DNA of 64,000 nt. It comes from an uncultured Bacteroidales bacterium. Its GTDB lineage: Bacteria > Bacteroidota > Bacteroidia > Bacteroidales > Bacteroidaceae. Shown here piece by piece: positions 50,190 to 59,697 of this stretch. Location: positions 62,001 through 126,000 of the forward strand of contig CACZCZ010000010.1 of NCBI GenBank assembly GCA_902779845.1. The letters are read 5' to 3'. The notes below the pieces were generated by a model that was given only the letters and a program-made list of their open reading frames with translations, searched no databases and was not told where the DNA came from. The position numbers were made by a program, and so were the translations under genes. Position 1 is the stretch's first letter. The number at the start of each line of letters is the position of its first letter.

Positions 50190-52387
50190 AGTCTCTTGAG
50201 CAATATGCAACTGACGTCCTGTCCGTCGCTGTGGTTCACGAATAGCAGTCTGTTCACGGGAAGGGTTTCGCTGCCACCGTCGCAGCGCATGAAAGCGGGT
50301 GCCTGGCCGCGCTTCAGCAGCTGTGCCGAGGCGTAAAGGCCTAAGCCCGAGGTGGTGTAACCCTCGCCAAACAGATGTTTATAGTGTAATTGTGGCACGC
50401 CCGGCAGCTGTGCTGCCAGCGTCTCGTAAATGCGGTCGTTGTCGTCCTGGCCGTTGTAGCCCAGCATGATGGCATCCACGCTTCCGACAAAGGCAGCCAG
50501 CTGCGGCACCCCAAGGGAGAGGCGCACGTCCTCGACGCTGCACAGGGCCTCGCCGGGCTCTGTGGTCAGCATCATCGCCGCCGAGGCTTCGGTGGCTGCG
50601 ACTTCGCCCGGAGCGCCCACGTAGCCGGTGCGCTGCAGGATGCTGAAGTATGAGGGTGTCATCTCGTCGTTGCCCGTCACCAGCGCTGTGCGGATGTCGC
50701 CGAGCTGCAGCTGGAGGAAGGCATCCAGGAGAGCGCTGTCAAAGGAGATGCCCTTGTGGCTGTACGTGGTGTTGTAGCCGTGGCAGCCACCCTTGATGGC
50801 TATGAGGGAACTGATGGTGTTGTGTGTTGACTGCATGAAGTAGGTGGGCTTCAGCATCTCCTCGCCTTCGCGACAGAGCTGGTCCAGGAAGAGTTCGGTG
50901 TTTTCGATGCAGCCCAGGCCGGTGCCCGTGACGATGGCATCGGGTTGGGGGATGCCGGTGTCCTGCATCACCTTCATGGCAGTCACGAGGGCGCGGCGCA
51001 TGATCTTACCCATTCTGCGGGACTCCAAGGGGCTGAGCCATGCCTTGAAGTCGGGGTCGGTGCTGCGGACGTAGGGCTCGGAGAACAGAACGGGCTCGGT
51101 CATCCAGTCCTCGCAGAGGGGCTGCTGTGCCGAGATCTGCGTGGCGGCCTTTATATATATAATAGGTGTAGGCTGCTGTTGGCGGCCCTTGGATGATGCA
51201 GCGGTAGAGAGGATAAGGCTGGAGTCGTTGCCGCCGAAGCCAAAGGAGTTGCACATCACATGGCGCAACGCCACACCCTTCTGCACCTGAGCAACGGGCA
51301 CCACGCCATTTTCCATGGGCTCCTTCCAACCGTAGTTGGCGGGGATGAAACCGTGCTGCAACGCCAACAGGCAGATGACCGCCTCCACAGAGCCCGAGGC
51401 GCTGGTGGTATGGCCTGTCATGCCCTTGGTGGACGACACGGGAGGCAGCTTGTCCGCGAAGAGACGGAACAGAGCCTGACTCTCGCTGACATCATTGTTG
51501 GGCGTTCCGGTGCCATGGGCGTTGACATAATCGATATCCTCCGGCTGCAAGCCCGCTAAGCGCAGAGCCTTCTGCATCGCCAGGTAAGCTCCTTCGCCAT
51601 CGTCGCTGGAGGCCGTCTGGTGGAAGGCATCGCAAGCATTGCCGTAGCCGCTGAGGGTGGCCATGGGCTGCACACCGCGACGGCGTGCCGACGCCGCAGT
51701 CTCCAAGACGAGATAGGCAGCGCCCTCGCCCAGGTTCAAGCCAGCGCGCGTGGCATCAAAGGGGCGACATTGCTCATGGTCGAGAATCATGAGCGAGTTG
51801 AAACCATTGAGATGGAACTTGGTGATGCACTCGGCACCGCCCACGACGACAATCTCTGCGCGCCCGCTGCGAATCAGGTTGGCGCCCAGGATGATGGCAT
51901 TGGCAGCCGAGGAGCAGGCGGTGGAGATGCTGGTGGCCATCGTAAAGAGGCCGAAGCGCTGGGCCATCAGCTCCGTGGTGGCGCCGCAGTCATGAGTGCG
52001 GATGTACGCGTTGCGGTCGTCGTTGGAGAGGTAGTCCAGATAGTACTGCTCGCTCTTGTCCATGCCGCCCACGGTGGTACCCGACACGAGCATGACATTC
52101 AAGTCCTTGCGCCCCGTGAGCGCAGCGGAGTCCAGCGCTTCCTGCAAGGCCAGCATCCCCATCAGGCTTGTGCGCGTGGTGGGCTCCTGTGTGATGCCGA
52201 GGCGCTGCTTCATGTCCTCGTCGCTCATCTTGACTTCCCCCACGGGGAACTCGCGGTGAGCGGTCTTCAGGTAGTGCAGCGGAGCAATGCCCGTCTGTCT
52301 GTTCAGCAACGCCGTCAGCGTCTCTGCGCGGTTACCACCGATGGCAGAGACGATGCCGGCACCCGTGATCATGATAGGTTCCATCAT
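50186..52387 (-). CDS. Ketosynthase plus ketosynthase-like (chain-length-factor-type) fusion
   Basis: The 733-residue protein has two fused domains. The N-terminal KS (about 1-405) has the full triad: Cys158 in SISTACSSAAN, His in NAHGTGTPNND and His in GMTGHTTSASG. The C-terminal part (about 420-733) resembles PF13723. It has FMQSTHNTISSLIAIKGGCHGYN where a KS would have its active cysteine, so it is probably non-catalytic, as in a chain-length factor. A KS/CLF pair on one chain is unusual; aryl polyene systems normally use two proteins. Confidence 0.88.
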   Translation of the reverse strand: MMEPIMITGAGIVSAIGGNRAETLTALLNRQTGIAPLHYLKTAHREFPVGEVKMSDEDMKQRLGITQEPTTRTSLMGMLALQEALDSAALTGRKDLNVMLVSGTTVGGMDKSEQYYLDYLSNDDRNAYIRTHDCGATTELMAQRFGLFTMATSISTACSSAANAIILGANLIRSGRAEIVVVGGAECITKFHLNGFNSLMILDHEQCRPFDATRAGLNLGEGAAYLVLETAASARRRGVQPMATLSGYGNACDAFHQTASSDDGEGAYLAMQKALRLAGLQPEDIDYVNAHGTGTPNNDVSESQALFRLFADKLPPVSSTKGMTGHTTSASGSVEAVICLLALQHGFIPANYGWKEPMENGVVPVAQVQKGVALRHVMCNSFGFGGNDSSLILSTAASSKGRQQQPTPIIYIKAATQISAQQPLCEDWMTEPVLFSEPYVRSTDPDFKAWLSPLESRRMGKIMRRALVTAMKVMQDTGIPQPDAIVTGTGLGCIENTELFLDQLCREGEEMLKPTYFMQSTHNTISSLIAIKGGCHGYNTTYSHKGISFDSALLDAFLQLQLGDIRTALVTGNDEMTPSYFSILQRTGYVGAPGEVAATEASAAMMLTTEPGEALCSVEDVRLSLGVPQLAAFVGSVDAIMLGYNGQDDNDRIYETLAAQLPGVPQLHYKHLFGEGYTTSGLGLYASAQLLKRGQAPAFMRCDGGSETLPVNRLLFVNHSDGQDVSCILLKRL

Positions 52388-52405
52388 GGGCAGTCGTATA
52401 GGGGT

Positions 52406-52663
52406 TTATTTGGTTCTGTTCTTGCTGACGAAATCAGCCATGGTGTTGATGGACTTGAAGATTTCCTTGCCTGCGGAGGGGTCTTTGATTTTGATGCCAT
52501 AGACCTTCTCCATCATGACGATGAGCTCTAGGGCGTCAATGGAATCCAGTCCCAGTCCTTCGCCAAACAGCGGGGCATCGTTCTCGATGTCCTCGGGCTG
52601 GACATCCTCCAGGTTCAACACTTCGATAATCTGTTTCTTCAGTTCAATAATCAATTCTTCCAT
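52406..52663 (-). CDS. Acyl carrier protein
   Basis: The 85-residue protein carries the phosphopantetheine serine Ser41 in GLGLDSIDALEL. The acidic helix II, small size and place beside the ketosynthase fusion fit a dedicated polyene carrier. It is separated from the thioesterase gene by a TTTAAAC-type array (52679-52741). Confidence 0.93.
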   Translation of the reverse strand: MEELIIELKKQIIEVLNLEDVQPEDIENDAPLFGEGLGLDSIDALELIVMMEKVYGIKIKDPSAGKEIFKSINTMADFVSKNRTK

Positions 52664-52739
52664 GATAAGTATATTATGTTTTAATCTTTAAACCCTTTAA
52701 ACTTTAAACCATAAACTTTAAACTTTTAAACCTTAAACT

Positions 52740-53165
52740 TTAAAAGACCTCCACTCCCCACATCCGCTTCCATTCCTGGTAGAACTCGGGGTTGGTCCAC
52801 ACGAGATGGTAGTCCTTGTCCATGAACACCTGCACACTGCGTCCGTGGGCCATGAGCTCCTCTGTGGCGGTGTCGTAGATCTCGTAGTCGAAGATGATCT
52901 TCGCCGCCTCGGTGGGGTGATAGGTGATGTCGATGCGGGGGCGCATCTGGTAGAGCAGCGGCTTGCGGTAGTGGAACTCGAGGTCCACGAGCGGTGCGAA
53001 GTAGCCGAAATCGGCGATGCGGAGGTACTCCAGCTTGTACTTGCGACCGAACTCCTCGCGCGCATCCTCGAAGTAGAGCGGGTATGAGCCGTGCCAGACG
53101 ACATTCATCGAGTCCACCTCGCTGAAGCGGATATCGAAAAGTTTGCTTGCCTTGAGTTCTTTCAT
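52740..53165 (-). CDS. 4-hydroxybenzoyl-CoA-thioesterase-type protein
   Basis: The 141-residue hot-dog protein has RFSEVDSMNVVWHGSYPLYFEDAREEF, the 4HBT signature (Asp and Trp-His-Gly). It would hydrolyse an acyl thioester, freeing aryl or polyene acids, or proofreading the carrier. It is 18 bp after the dehydratase gene. The C-terminal EVF codons lie against a repeat array. Confidence 0.9.
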   Translation of the reverse strand: MKELKASKLFDIRFSEVDSMNVVWHGSYPLYFEDAREEFGRKYKLEYLRIADFGYFAPLVDLEFHYRKPLLYQMRPRIDITYHPTEAAKIIFDYEIYDTATEELMAHGRSVQVFMDKDYHLVWTNPEFYQEWKRMWGVEVF

Positions 53166-53183
53166 TGTGAAGTCGTTAGTCTG

Positions 53184-53630
53184 TTACGCCGCAGCATCAA
53201 TGTCGGTGAGTGCTATCTTCATCTCTGCCGTCACGATGGTCTCCCCGGCCACTGTGACGGTGGCGCGCACCAGCGTCAGTCCCATGATTTCCTCCATCAC
53301 CTCGATGGCAGTCGTCAAGACTTCGCCGACCTTTACATCGCGCAGGATGATGAGGTCGCGCACACTGCCGATGAATCCCAGCTTCACATTTTCCTTGTAG
53401 ATATAATGGTTGATGTAGCCCATGCGTGCCGCGCACGTCTGGGCGATGTTCTCGACCAGCGCGCAGGGGTTCAACACCTCGCCCTCAACAAAGATATTGT
53501 CAGCGCGCACCTGGAAGCAGGTGGTGGTGTTCACTTCATCGAAGTTCAACAGTTTGTCGATCATCACAAACGGCGGGCGCTGCGGCAGCAGCTCCAGCAC
53601 ATCGATGGATGCGAAATCTATTTCATTCAT
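53184..53630 (-). CDS. 3-hydroxyacyl-ACP dehydratase-like hot-dog protein
   Basis: The 148-residue protein contains LLPQRPPFVMIDKL and NPCALVENIAQTCAARMGY, typical of the ApeI/ApeP-like dehydratases of aryl polyene clusters (related to FabZ). It overlaps the acyltransferase gene end by 8 bp. Together with the FabZ-like protein (49827-50189) it gives the pathway two dehydratases, which may form a heterodimer as in E. coli-type aryl polyene systems. Confidence 0.88.
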   Translation of the reverse strand: MNEIDFASIDVLELLPQRPPFVMIDKLLNFDEVNTTTCFQVRADNIFVEGEVLNPCALVENIAQTCAARMGYINHYIYKENVKLGFIGSVRDLIILRDVKVGEVLTTAIEVMEEIMGLTLVRATVTVAGETIVTAEMKIALTDIDAAA

Positions 53631-54522
53631 GTTGCCAAAACTCGTAGTAGTTAAGCCATTGGTGCGGATAGCGGCACACGATCTCCGAGAGGTTGTCGGC
53701 GAAGGCCTGTGCCAGTGCCGCCGCCCGCTGCCGCACGGTCGTGGTCTCCTCGGCGTTGATCTCCAGCAGGCGCACGAAGATATGGTAGGTGTTGGTGGTC
53801 TCCTTCATGACGAAGGTGCAGAACACGGGAACCTCACGCGTGGCAGCCAGAAGGTAGGGCCCTAAAGGCAATTTCGCAGGAGCATCCAGCACCCTCGCCA
53901 CCACCGTCTTCTGCGATCCGAAGACACGGTCGCCGTGCATGGAGACAATCTCGCCGTCGGCCAGCGCGCGGTTGAGTTCGAAGATGTGGTCCATGCCGTT
54001 GCCCGTGAGGATGAGCCGCAGGTTCTGATGCTGGAACACGCGCGTGCGGTTCTCCATCACCGTGCCCGTCTCGCCGCTGAAGACCAGGGCGTTGATGGGT
54101 TTGCGGTCCTGCGTGAGCATATAGCCGGCCAACTCGAAGTTGCCCACATGTGCACCCAACTGCATGAAACCGTGGGGCTCATGCGTCATCGCCATGAAGC
54201 GCTCGTTGCCCTCCACAATCAGCTTGAAACGCCGGCCACCATAAAACGCGAAACGGTCCAGTATGATTTGGCCGAAGCGACAGTGGTTGAGATAGACATC
54301 GAAGAAGGCGCGCAGCGGAGAACGGCTTAGGCGCTGACGGAAGAAGTGGTACTGGCTAAGATAGCCCTGATGGTTGAAGAGCATGTAGAAAGGAACCACG
54401 AAGATGGCCATGCCGCAATAGACAAAGGGCAGGGGTAGCCAGGCGAGGGCATACACCAAGGACTTCTGCATCCAAGGTGTGCCGCCTGTAGTACCTTTCC
54501 ATTCTGAGTGCTGTGCCTCCAT
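53623..54522 (-). CDS. LpxL/HtrB-like acyltransferase
   Basis: The 299-residue protein starts MEAQHSEWKG at 54522, 4 bp after the carrier gene. The start at 54660 would read through that gene in another frame and gives an implausible N-terminus. A membrane anchor (VYALAWLPLPFVYCGMAIFVVPFYML) precedes QLGAHVGNFELAGYML, which holds the HX4E motif of lipid A late acyltransferases. MHGDRVFG follows as the second conserved block. It likely attaches the polyene to a lipid acceptor. Confidence 0.88.
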   Translation of the reverse strand: MEAQHSEWKGTTGGTPWMQKSLVYALAWLPLPFVYCGMAIFVVPFYMLFNHQGYLSQYHFFRQRLSRSPLRAFFDVYLNHCRFGQIILDRFAFYGGRRFKLIVEGNERFMAMTHEPHGFMQLGAHVGNFELAGYMLTQDRKPINALVFSGETGTVMENRTRVFQHQNLRLILTGNGMDHIFELNRALADGEIVSMHGDRVFGSQKTVVARVLDAPAKLPLGPYLLAATREVPVFCTFVMKETTNTYHIFVRLLEINAEETTTVRQRAAALAQAFADNLSEIVCRYPHQWLNYYEFWQHE

Positions 54523-54526
54523 GCGG

Positions 54527-54769
54527 TTAAGCCACCTTGCTCTCGATGTAGTCGCAGAACTCGTGCAGCGTGGTGACGCCAGCCATCTCCTCGGGTTTGA
54601 TCTTAAAGCCGAAGTTCTTTTCGACGATGACGACGATGTCCACGAAGTCGAGGCTGTCAATGCCCATGTCGTCCTTCAGCTTGGCATCATCGGTAATCTT
54701 TTCCTCATCGATTTCGAGGTCTTCGATGAGGAAGTTCCTCACCTTCTCTTCAATTTCTTGTCTTGTCAT
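54527..54769 (-). CDS. Acyl carrier protein
   Basis: The 80-residue protein carries the phosphopantetheine serine Ser39 in MGIDSLDFVDIVV. This is the second stand-alone carrier in the operon (a third is fused to the exporter). In related systems one carrier holds the starter and another the growing chain. Confidence 0.94.
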   Translation of the reverse strand: MTRQEIEEKVRNFLIEDLEIDEEKITDDAKLKDDMGIDSLDFVDIVVIVEKNFGFKIKPEEMAGVTTLHEFCDYIESKVA

Positions 54770-54814
54770 GATTTAATTTACTATTATTTAATACTAAGTT
54801 CCTTTCTCAATATT

Positions 54815-55921
54815 TCAATTTTTCAATTTGCACACGAGGATGCTGTGCCCCTGTCCCAGGTTGTCGTGGATCTGTTCCAGCTCCAGCCCGGCCTCGCTGA
54901 TGCACTGCTGCATGTCCTCGGTGTTGTACATTTTGGAGTTGCCATTGGCCAGCGCCGTGAAGTAGAGGCTGGTCATGGTCAGGCAGAAGGCTGCGGGCTC
55001 GAAGCGCTGGCGGTCCCACAGCGTCTCCATGATATAGATGCGCGTGTGCGGGTTCATAGCAGCCTTGGCACGCTGCAGTATGCCCACGATCTGCTCCATG
55101 CTGAAGCAGTCCAGGAACTGGCTCATCCAGATGGCATCGAGGCCGCCTTCACGTTGCGGGAAGGTCGCCTCGGTGTCCAGGAGGTTGATGCCAAATCCCT
55201 TGATGCGTTCGGCGCCGGTCTTGCCAGCCACGTTCTCGCGCATCATTCCTATCTGCTGCGGCAAGTCGAGGATGGTGACTTCCACATCGGGGTTGTAGCC
55301 CACGCACTGCAGCGCCCATTTGCCGGTGTTGCCACCGACATCGTAGAGCGAGCGGACATGATGTTCGTCGAAGATGATCTTCAGTGCCTCGGGGAACGAG
55401 GAATCACTGTAGAAGTGGTCGAAGCCGAACCAGCTCTTCTGCACCTGTGCGGGCAGCTCGCTGAGGGCTTCGTAGATGGTGGGCCATGAGCCGAAATGCT
55501 CCAGCCCAGCAGGGCGCCCTTCCTTCAGGGCCTCCTCCAAATGGAACCAGCCCTCGTAGTTAACATCGTGGTTGAAATCGATGTTAACCCGAGTGGCTGG
55601 ATCATTCAGCAAGAACCACCCTGTCTTGGAGATGGTGAAGCGGTCGGTGGCAGGATCTACCAGCACCGTGCCGATGCACAGCGAGGCTTCCAGCAGACAC
55701 TTCACGGCGTAGTCCGTGAGACCTGTCTTCGCGCATACTTCCTGTCGCGTCAGTCCCTGGTCGGAATCGCGCAGCATGTCTAGGATGCCGAATTTCACCA
55801 TTAGGCGTGAAGCCTGAAACACCACAGGTCCCCAGGCGATGAACTCCGCCAGACGCTGTGCCTCGCGAGCCGACAGCGGCTCTTTCGTGTATGCCTTCTC
55901 CAAGGCAGGAGTGAGATTCAT
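54815..55921 (-). CDS. SAM-dependent O-methyltransferase
   Basis: The 368-residue protein has a helical N-terminal dimerisation domain (about 20-110) and a Rossmann domain with the SAM motif LYDVGGNTGKWALQ and VTILDLPQQI (acidic residue for the SAM ribose). DAIWMSQFLDCFS occupies the catalytic region. It resembles plant-type/PF00891 methyltransferases. The likely role is methylation of a phenolic oxygen on the aryl head. It follows an unknown exported protein gene by about 50 bp. Confidence 0.88.
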   Translation of the reverse strand: MNLTPALEKAYTKEPLSAREAQRLAEFIAWGPVVFQASRLMVKFGILDMLRDSDQGLTRQEVCAKTGLTDYAVKCLLEASLCIGTVLVDPATDRFTISKTGWFLLNDPATRVNIDFNHDVNYEGWFHLEEALKEGRPAGLEHFGSWPTIYEALSELPAQVQKSWFGFDHFYSDSSFPEALKIIFDEHHVRSLYDVGGNTGKWALQCVGYNPDVEVTILDLPQQIGMMRENVAGKTGAERIKGFGINLLDTEATFPQREGGLDAIWMSQFLDCFSMEQIVGILQRAKAAMNPHTRIYIMETLWDRQRFEPAAFCLTMTSLYFTALANGNSKMYNTEDMQQCISEAGLELEQIHDNLGQGHSILVCKLKN

Positions 55922-55971
55922 GAACGGATTTACTATTTACGGATTTACAATTTACGATTGACTATCTGACC

Positions 55972-56493
55972 TTACTTCAGCTTAGCGATGCGCTTGCCGA
56001 GTTCGCCGAAGGTGTCGTTCCAAGCGCGGTCTGTGGTCACAGAGGAGCCGCCGTCAACCTCGTCGATGTCCACCACGAGCAGGGGCTCGCCGCCCTCGAT
56101 GGGTGTCACGGTGAGGATGCCCCAAGCGCGGATGCAGGGACCTGCCACGAAGCCGAACATGTTGATGAATTCGTCAATCTTGGTGATCTTGATGGTCATC
56201 TTGTACTTAGCCTCAGCGGGGGTGGTCACGAAGGTGATCTTCTTGTTCTTCTCGCTGAACTCCTCAACGAAGCCGTCGTAGGAGATGCGTGTCTTGTTGG
56301 GGATGTCGCTGTACTTGTCGGTCAGGGGCATCTTGCCGTCAAAGGTGGCACCGTCATAAGTTACCTCCAGGAGCATACCGCCCTCGGCATTCTTGAAGAA
56401 TTTCTTGTCGCCACCGGTGACCTTGATGGGGTTGCCTGCGAATGCTACGACAGCTGCTACAGCCATGATAGCGGTTAAAAGAGTACGTTTCAT
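55972..56493 (-). CDS. Uncharacterised exported protein
   Basis: The 173-residue protein has a signal peptide (AIMAVAAVVAFAG). The mature part is beta-rich, with repeated KK-containing edge strands (DKKFFKNAEGGMLLEVTYDG; SEKNKKITFVTTPAEAKYKM). No known motif is seen. It sits in the pigment operon and has its own spacing of about 50 bp on each side. A carrier or envelope assembly role is only a guess. Confidence 0.7.
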   Translation of the reverse strand: MKRTLLTAIMAVAAVVAFAGNPIKVTGGDKKFFKNAEGGMLLEVTYDGATFDGKMPLTDKYSDIPNKTRISYDGFVEEFSEKNKKITFVTTPAEAKYKMTIKITKIDEFINMFGFVAGPCIRAWGILTVTPIEGGEPLLVVDIDEVDGGSSVTTDRAWNDTFGELGKRIAKLK

Positions 56494-56543
56494 AGTTTTT
56501 GTTTTGTTGTTAAAGGGTTAATAATAGGGGTTATTGTGTTTGT

Positions 56544-57458
56544 TTACTTACTCATTGCCTTGCGCCTGTAGTAGGCTTCCACAGCCTCCTCGTCGATGCC
56601 GTAGTTCTTGCAGTTGCCCTCGTTGATGAAGTCGGGCATATTCGTGAATGTCTCCTGGCAGAAGCCGCGGTAGCTAGTGTTGGAGCCGCAGGCGTGAAAG
56701 CAGCTGCGCCCAAGTTTCGTGACAGAGGAGGGGATGTAGATGACGGGACTGGTGACCCTGAATCCGGTGCCAGCGAAGGCATAGTTACAGAGTTCCTCAA
56801 CACCCTCGGGGATGTCGATGCGGTCCAAGTTGGCATAGGTGAATGCCGATTCACCGATGCGCTTCAGCGTTAGGGGGAACTGCACTCTGCGCACGGTATT
56901 CTCGCGGAAGAATGCCTTCTCTCCGATTTCCGTGACAGTATATTGCTTGCCATCGATGTCGATGTATTCGGGAATCACATACTCACGGGCGTGGTATTCT
57001 CCCTTGGTAACCTCCACCGTGGCGTCGGCTTCGGAGATGATGCGGTAGTTCAGCTCATGGCCATCCGGCGTGCAGGCCGAGAAACAGCGACGCCCCTTCT
57101 CTGTGCGAACGGAAGTGGTGAGCTTGGCCGTGACGGGCTCACGCTGCCCTGGCGTATTGCCGGCAGCAGCGGGTGCGACAGCAGGTGTGGTGGAAGCAGC
57201 AGCGGCAGCAGGTGCGGCAGCGGCAGCAGGGTTAACGACCTGAGCTTCGCCATCTTTCTTCTTTACCGAGAAGACGTCGTCCTTGTTGATTTTGAGTACT
57301 GAGGCCTCGGACGAAGGCTCCAGCGTGTAGAAGTATGAGGTGGCGCTCTCTTCCAGGTTGTACACATTCAGAATGCTGCCATCCTTCTTTACAATGATGT
57401 CCTGCGCCATTGCCACAGAGGCAACCAACAGGAGCAGCAAAGTCATGAGTTGTTTCAT
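56544..57458 (-). CDS. BspA-type leucine-rich repeat protein
   Basis: The 304-residue exported protein has a signal peptide (LLLLLVASVAMAQ), a DIIVKKDGSILNVYNLEE domain, an alanine/proline-rich linker (about 75-105) and BspA-type LRR_5 repeats from about residue 145 (VTEIGEKAFFRENTVRRVQFP, LKRIGESAFTYANLDRIDIP, PSSVTKLGRSCFHACGS). BspA repeats bind proteins or surfaces. Why such a gene sits inside a polyene operon is unclear. It could be a hitch-hiker or contribute to envelope placement. Confidence 0.85.
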   Translation of the reverse strand: MKQLMTLLLLLVASVAMAQDIIVKKDGSILNVYNLEESATSYFYTLEPSSEASVLKINKDDVFSVKKKDGEAQVVNPAAAAAPAAAAASTTPAVAPAAAGNTPGQREPVTAKLTTSVRTEKGRRCFSACTPDGHELNYRIISEADATVEVTKGEYHAREYVIPEYIDIDGKQYTVTEIGEKAFFRENTVRRVQFPLTLKRIGESAFTYANLDRIDIPEGVEELCNYAFAGTGFRVTSPVIYIPSSVTKLGRSCFHACGSNTSYRGFCQETFTNMPDFINEGNCKNYGIDEEAVEAYYRRKAMSK

Positions 57459-57513
57459 GTTTTTATCTTTATTATCTTAAATCCCGTTTATATCTTATAT
57501 TTTATATTTTTTC

Positions 57514-58779
57514 TCATCTCACCTTCCTGATCACCAGCGCCGAATTGGTGCCGCCGAAGCCGAAGCTGTTGGAGAGGATGGCGTTGAGCTCGGTATCTAC
57601 GGTCTTGGCCGTGAGGTTGAGGTTCGCAGCGCATTCATCGGGGTTCTCGAGGTTGATGTTGGGTGCCACGAAGTTGTTCTGCATCATGATGACGCTGTAG
57701 ATGACCTCGCTGGCGCCTGCCATCCAGCACTCGTGACCCGTCATGCTCTTGGTGCTACTGATGAGCGCGTGCTGACCGGCAAAGAGGCGGCTCAGCGCCA
57801 TGGCCTCATACATGTCGCCCTGCTTCGTCGAGGTGGCGTGGGCGTTGATGTAGTCGATGTCGGCAGGTGTCATGCCAGCGTCCCTCAGGGCGCGCTGCAT
57901 GGCGATGACGCTGCCCTCGTCGCTGGGCTCCGAGATGCCGCCGCCGTTGCTACTGAAACCGTAACCGACAATCTCCGCCAGGATGTTGGCACCGCGCGCC
58001 ACGGCGTGGTCATAGTCCTCCAGCACGAGTGCTGCTGCACCTCCACTGGGAATGAGGCCATCGCGGTCACGGTCGAAGGGCCGGCTGGCTTTCGTGGGCT
58101 CATCCATGCGAACAGAGAATGCGTTGAGCGCATCGAAAGATGCCATCGAGTAGTAGTTCGTCTCCTGGGCACCGCCCGCCAGCACGATGTCCTGCAGGCC
58201 CTGCTTGATGAGCATGTAGCCCAGTCCGATGCTGTGACTGCCGCTGGCGCAGGCTGCGCTGATGGTGAAGTTGATGCCGCGCAGGTGGAAGATGGTCGAG
58301 AGGTTCATGTTCACCGTGGAGTTCATGGACTGAAAGATGATACCATAGCCCAGCATGGCTGAGTCGTGCTTCTCGTCCATGATCTTAGAGGCTTCGATGA
58401 CGGGCTTCGCCGACGAGTCGTTGCCGAAGATGCAGCCCACCTCGTTCTCACGAAGGTACTGGTCGTCCATGCCGGCCTGTGCGAAAGCCTGACGACTGGC
58501 CATGTAGGCATACTGCGCCTCCTCAGACATTCCAGCACGCGTGTGGCGGTCCAGCATTTGTTTGGTGATGACGGGCGTCTCCACGATGCCCGTGAGGCCC
58601 GAGCGGTAGCCGTACTGCAGGCGTTCTGCCTGCAGGCCGATGCCGGAACGGCCCTGGTAGAGCGAATCCTTGACCGTTTCCAGGTCTGTTCCCAGGCATG
58701 ACCAAATGCCCATGCCGGTGATGACGATACGGCGACCACCGGCCACCTTTCCTTCTATATCGTTATATCTATTGCTCAT
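57514..58779 (-). CDS. FabF-like ketosynthase
   Basis: The 421-residue protein has Cys177 in SAACASGSHSIGLG, NAHATSTKQGD (Ala in place of the usual Gly after His) and MTGHECWMAGASE. It lacks the KS-like C-terminal half of its two larger relatives. It likely catalyses one of the condensation steps of polyene formation. It is the second gene of the operon, 152 bp after the reductase gene across TTCAAGGGGT-type arrays. Confidence 0.9.
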   Translation of the reverse strand: MSNRYNDIEGKVAGGRRIVITGMGIWSCLGTDLETVKDSLYQGRSGIGLQAERLQYGYRSGLTGIVETPVITKQMLDRHTRAGMSEEAQYAYMASRQAFAQAGMDDQYLRENEVGCIFGNDSSAKPVIEASKIMDEKHDSAMLGYGIIFQSMNSTVNMNLSTIFHLRGINFTISAACASGSHSIGLGYMLIKQGLQDIVLAGGAQETNYYSMASFDALNAFSVRMDEPTKASRPFDRDRDGLIPSGGAAALVLEDYDHAVARGANILAEIVGYGFSSNGGGISEPSDEGSVIAMQRALRDAGMTPADIDYINAHATSTKQGDMYEAMALSRLFAGQHALISSTKSMTGHECWMAGASEVIYSVIMMQNNFVAPNINLENPDECAANLNLTAKTVDTELNAILSNSFGFGGTNSALVIRKVR

Positions 58780-58931
58780 GAATATTTTTAAGTTTCGAGA
58801 AGTTCAAGAGTTTAAGGGGTTCAAGGGGTTCAAAAGTTCAAGGGGTTTAAGAGTTTAAGGTATTTTTAATTTTTCACTCTTTCACTTTTCACTCCTTCAA
58901 GTTCACTTTTCACTCACGTAAAGCCACTGCA
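58780..58931. repeat. Mixed arrays between ketosynthase and reductase genes
   Basis: AAGTTCAAGAG/GGGGTTCAAG units (58790-58860) are followed by TTTTTCACTCTTTCAC/TTTTCACTCC units (58861-58915). No promoter is seen inside. Confidence 0.85.
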
Positions 58932-59663
58932 TTACGTATAAAGTCCTCCGTTGATGCTGATGACCTCGCCCGTGATGTAACTGGCGTCGTCGGATGTCAG
59001 GAAGGCTACGGCCGCAGCCACCTCCTCCGGTCGCCCGAAACGCTGCATGGGCACCAGCTTCTTCAGTTCCTCTACGGGCAGCTCCTTCGTCATGTCTGTA
59101 TCGATGAAACCGGGGGCCACGGCATTCACAGTGACGCCTCGGGGCGCCACCTCCTGTGCCAGCGCCTTCGTTGCTCCGATGAGAGCAGCCTTGGCGGCGC
59201 TATAGTTGGCCTGGCCGGGCATACCCTTGAGTCCGCTGAGCGAAGCCACGTTCACGATGCGGCCACCGCGACGGCGAGGCATCATGTGCCTGAGCACACG
59301 GCGCGTAATGTAGAAGAAGCCGTTCAGCGAGGTGTCCAGCACCTGGTGCCACTCCTCGTCGGACATCATGAACATCACGTTATCCTTGCGGATTCCGGCG
59401 TTGTTCACCAGCACACTGATGTAATCCTCCGGATGTGCTGCTTCCCATGCGTCGAGAGCCGCCTCCACCTGTTCCTGCTTGGCCACGTCGAAGGGCAGCA
59501 GTTCTGCCTGCCCGCCTGCAGCCTCTATCAGCCCCTTCACCTCCTCGGCTGCTGCCGTATTGGATTGGTAGTTGATGATAACAGGCATTCCCGTGGCCGC
59601 CAGTTTAAGGCAAATGGCACGTCCGATGCCACGCGAACCACCTGTAACTAAGATGTATTTCAT
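58932..59663 (-). CDS. 3-oxoacyl-ACP reductase (FabG type)
   Basis: The 243-residue SDR reductase starts MKYILVTGGSRGIG (59663). The more upstream ATG (59810) is before the promoter at 59698-59705. The cofactor motif TGGSRGIGRA, NNAGI, catalytic Ser in VASLSGLKG and YSAAK (Tyr, Lys) are all present. It reduces beta-ketoacyl-ACP with NADPH during chain growth and is the first gene of the long minus-strand operon. Confidence 0.93.
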   Translation of the reverse strand: MKYILVTGGSRGIGRAICLKLAATGMPVIINYQSNTAAAEEVKGLIEAAGGQAELLPFDVAKQEQVEAALDAWEAAHPEDYISVLVNNAGIRKDNVMFMMSDEEWHQVLDTSLNGFFYITRRVLRHMMPRRRGGRIVNVASLSGLKGMPGQANYSAAKAALIGATKALAQEVAPRGVTVNAVAPGFIDTDMTKELPVEELKKLVPMQRFGRPEEVAAAVAFLTSDDASYITGEVISINGGLYT

Positions 59664-59697
59664 ATATTTACTATTGTACGTACGCGATAAAACTCTG

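Noticed and set aside
54523..54660. 46-residue N-terminal extension of the LpxL-like acyltransferase
   Set aside because: It overlaps the carrier gene in another frame and translates to Ser/Arg/Thr-rich shadow sequence. The ATG at 54522, 4 bp after the carrier gene, fits better.
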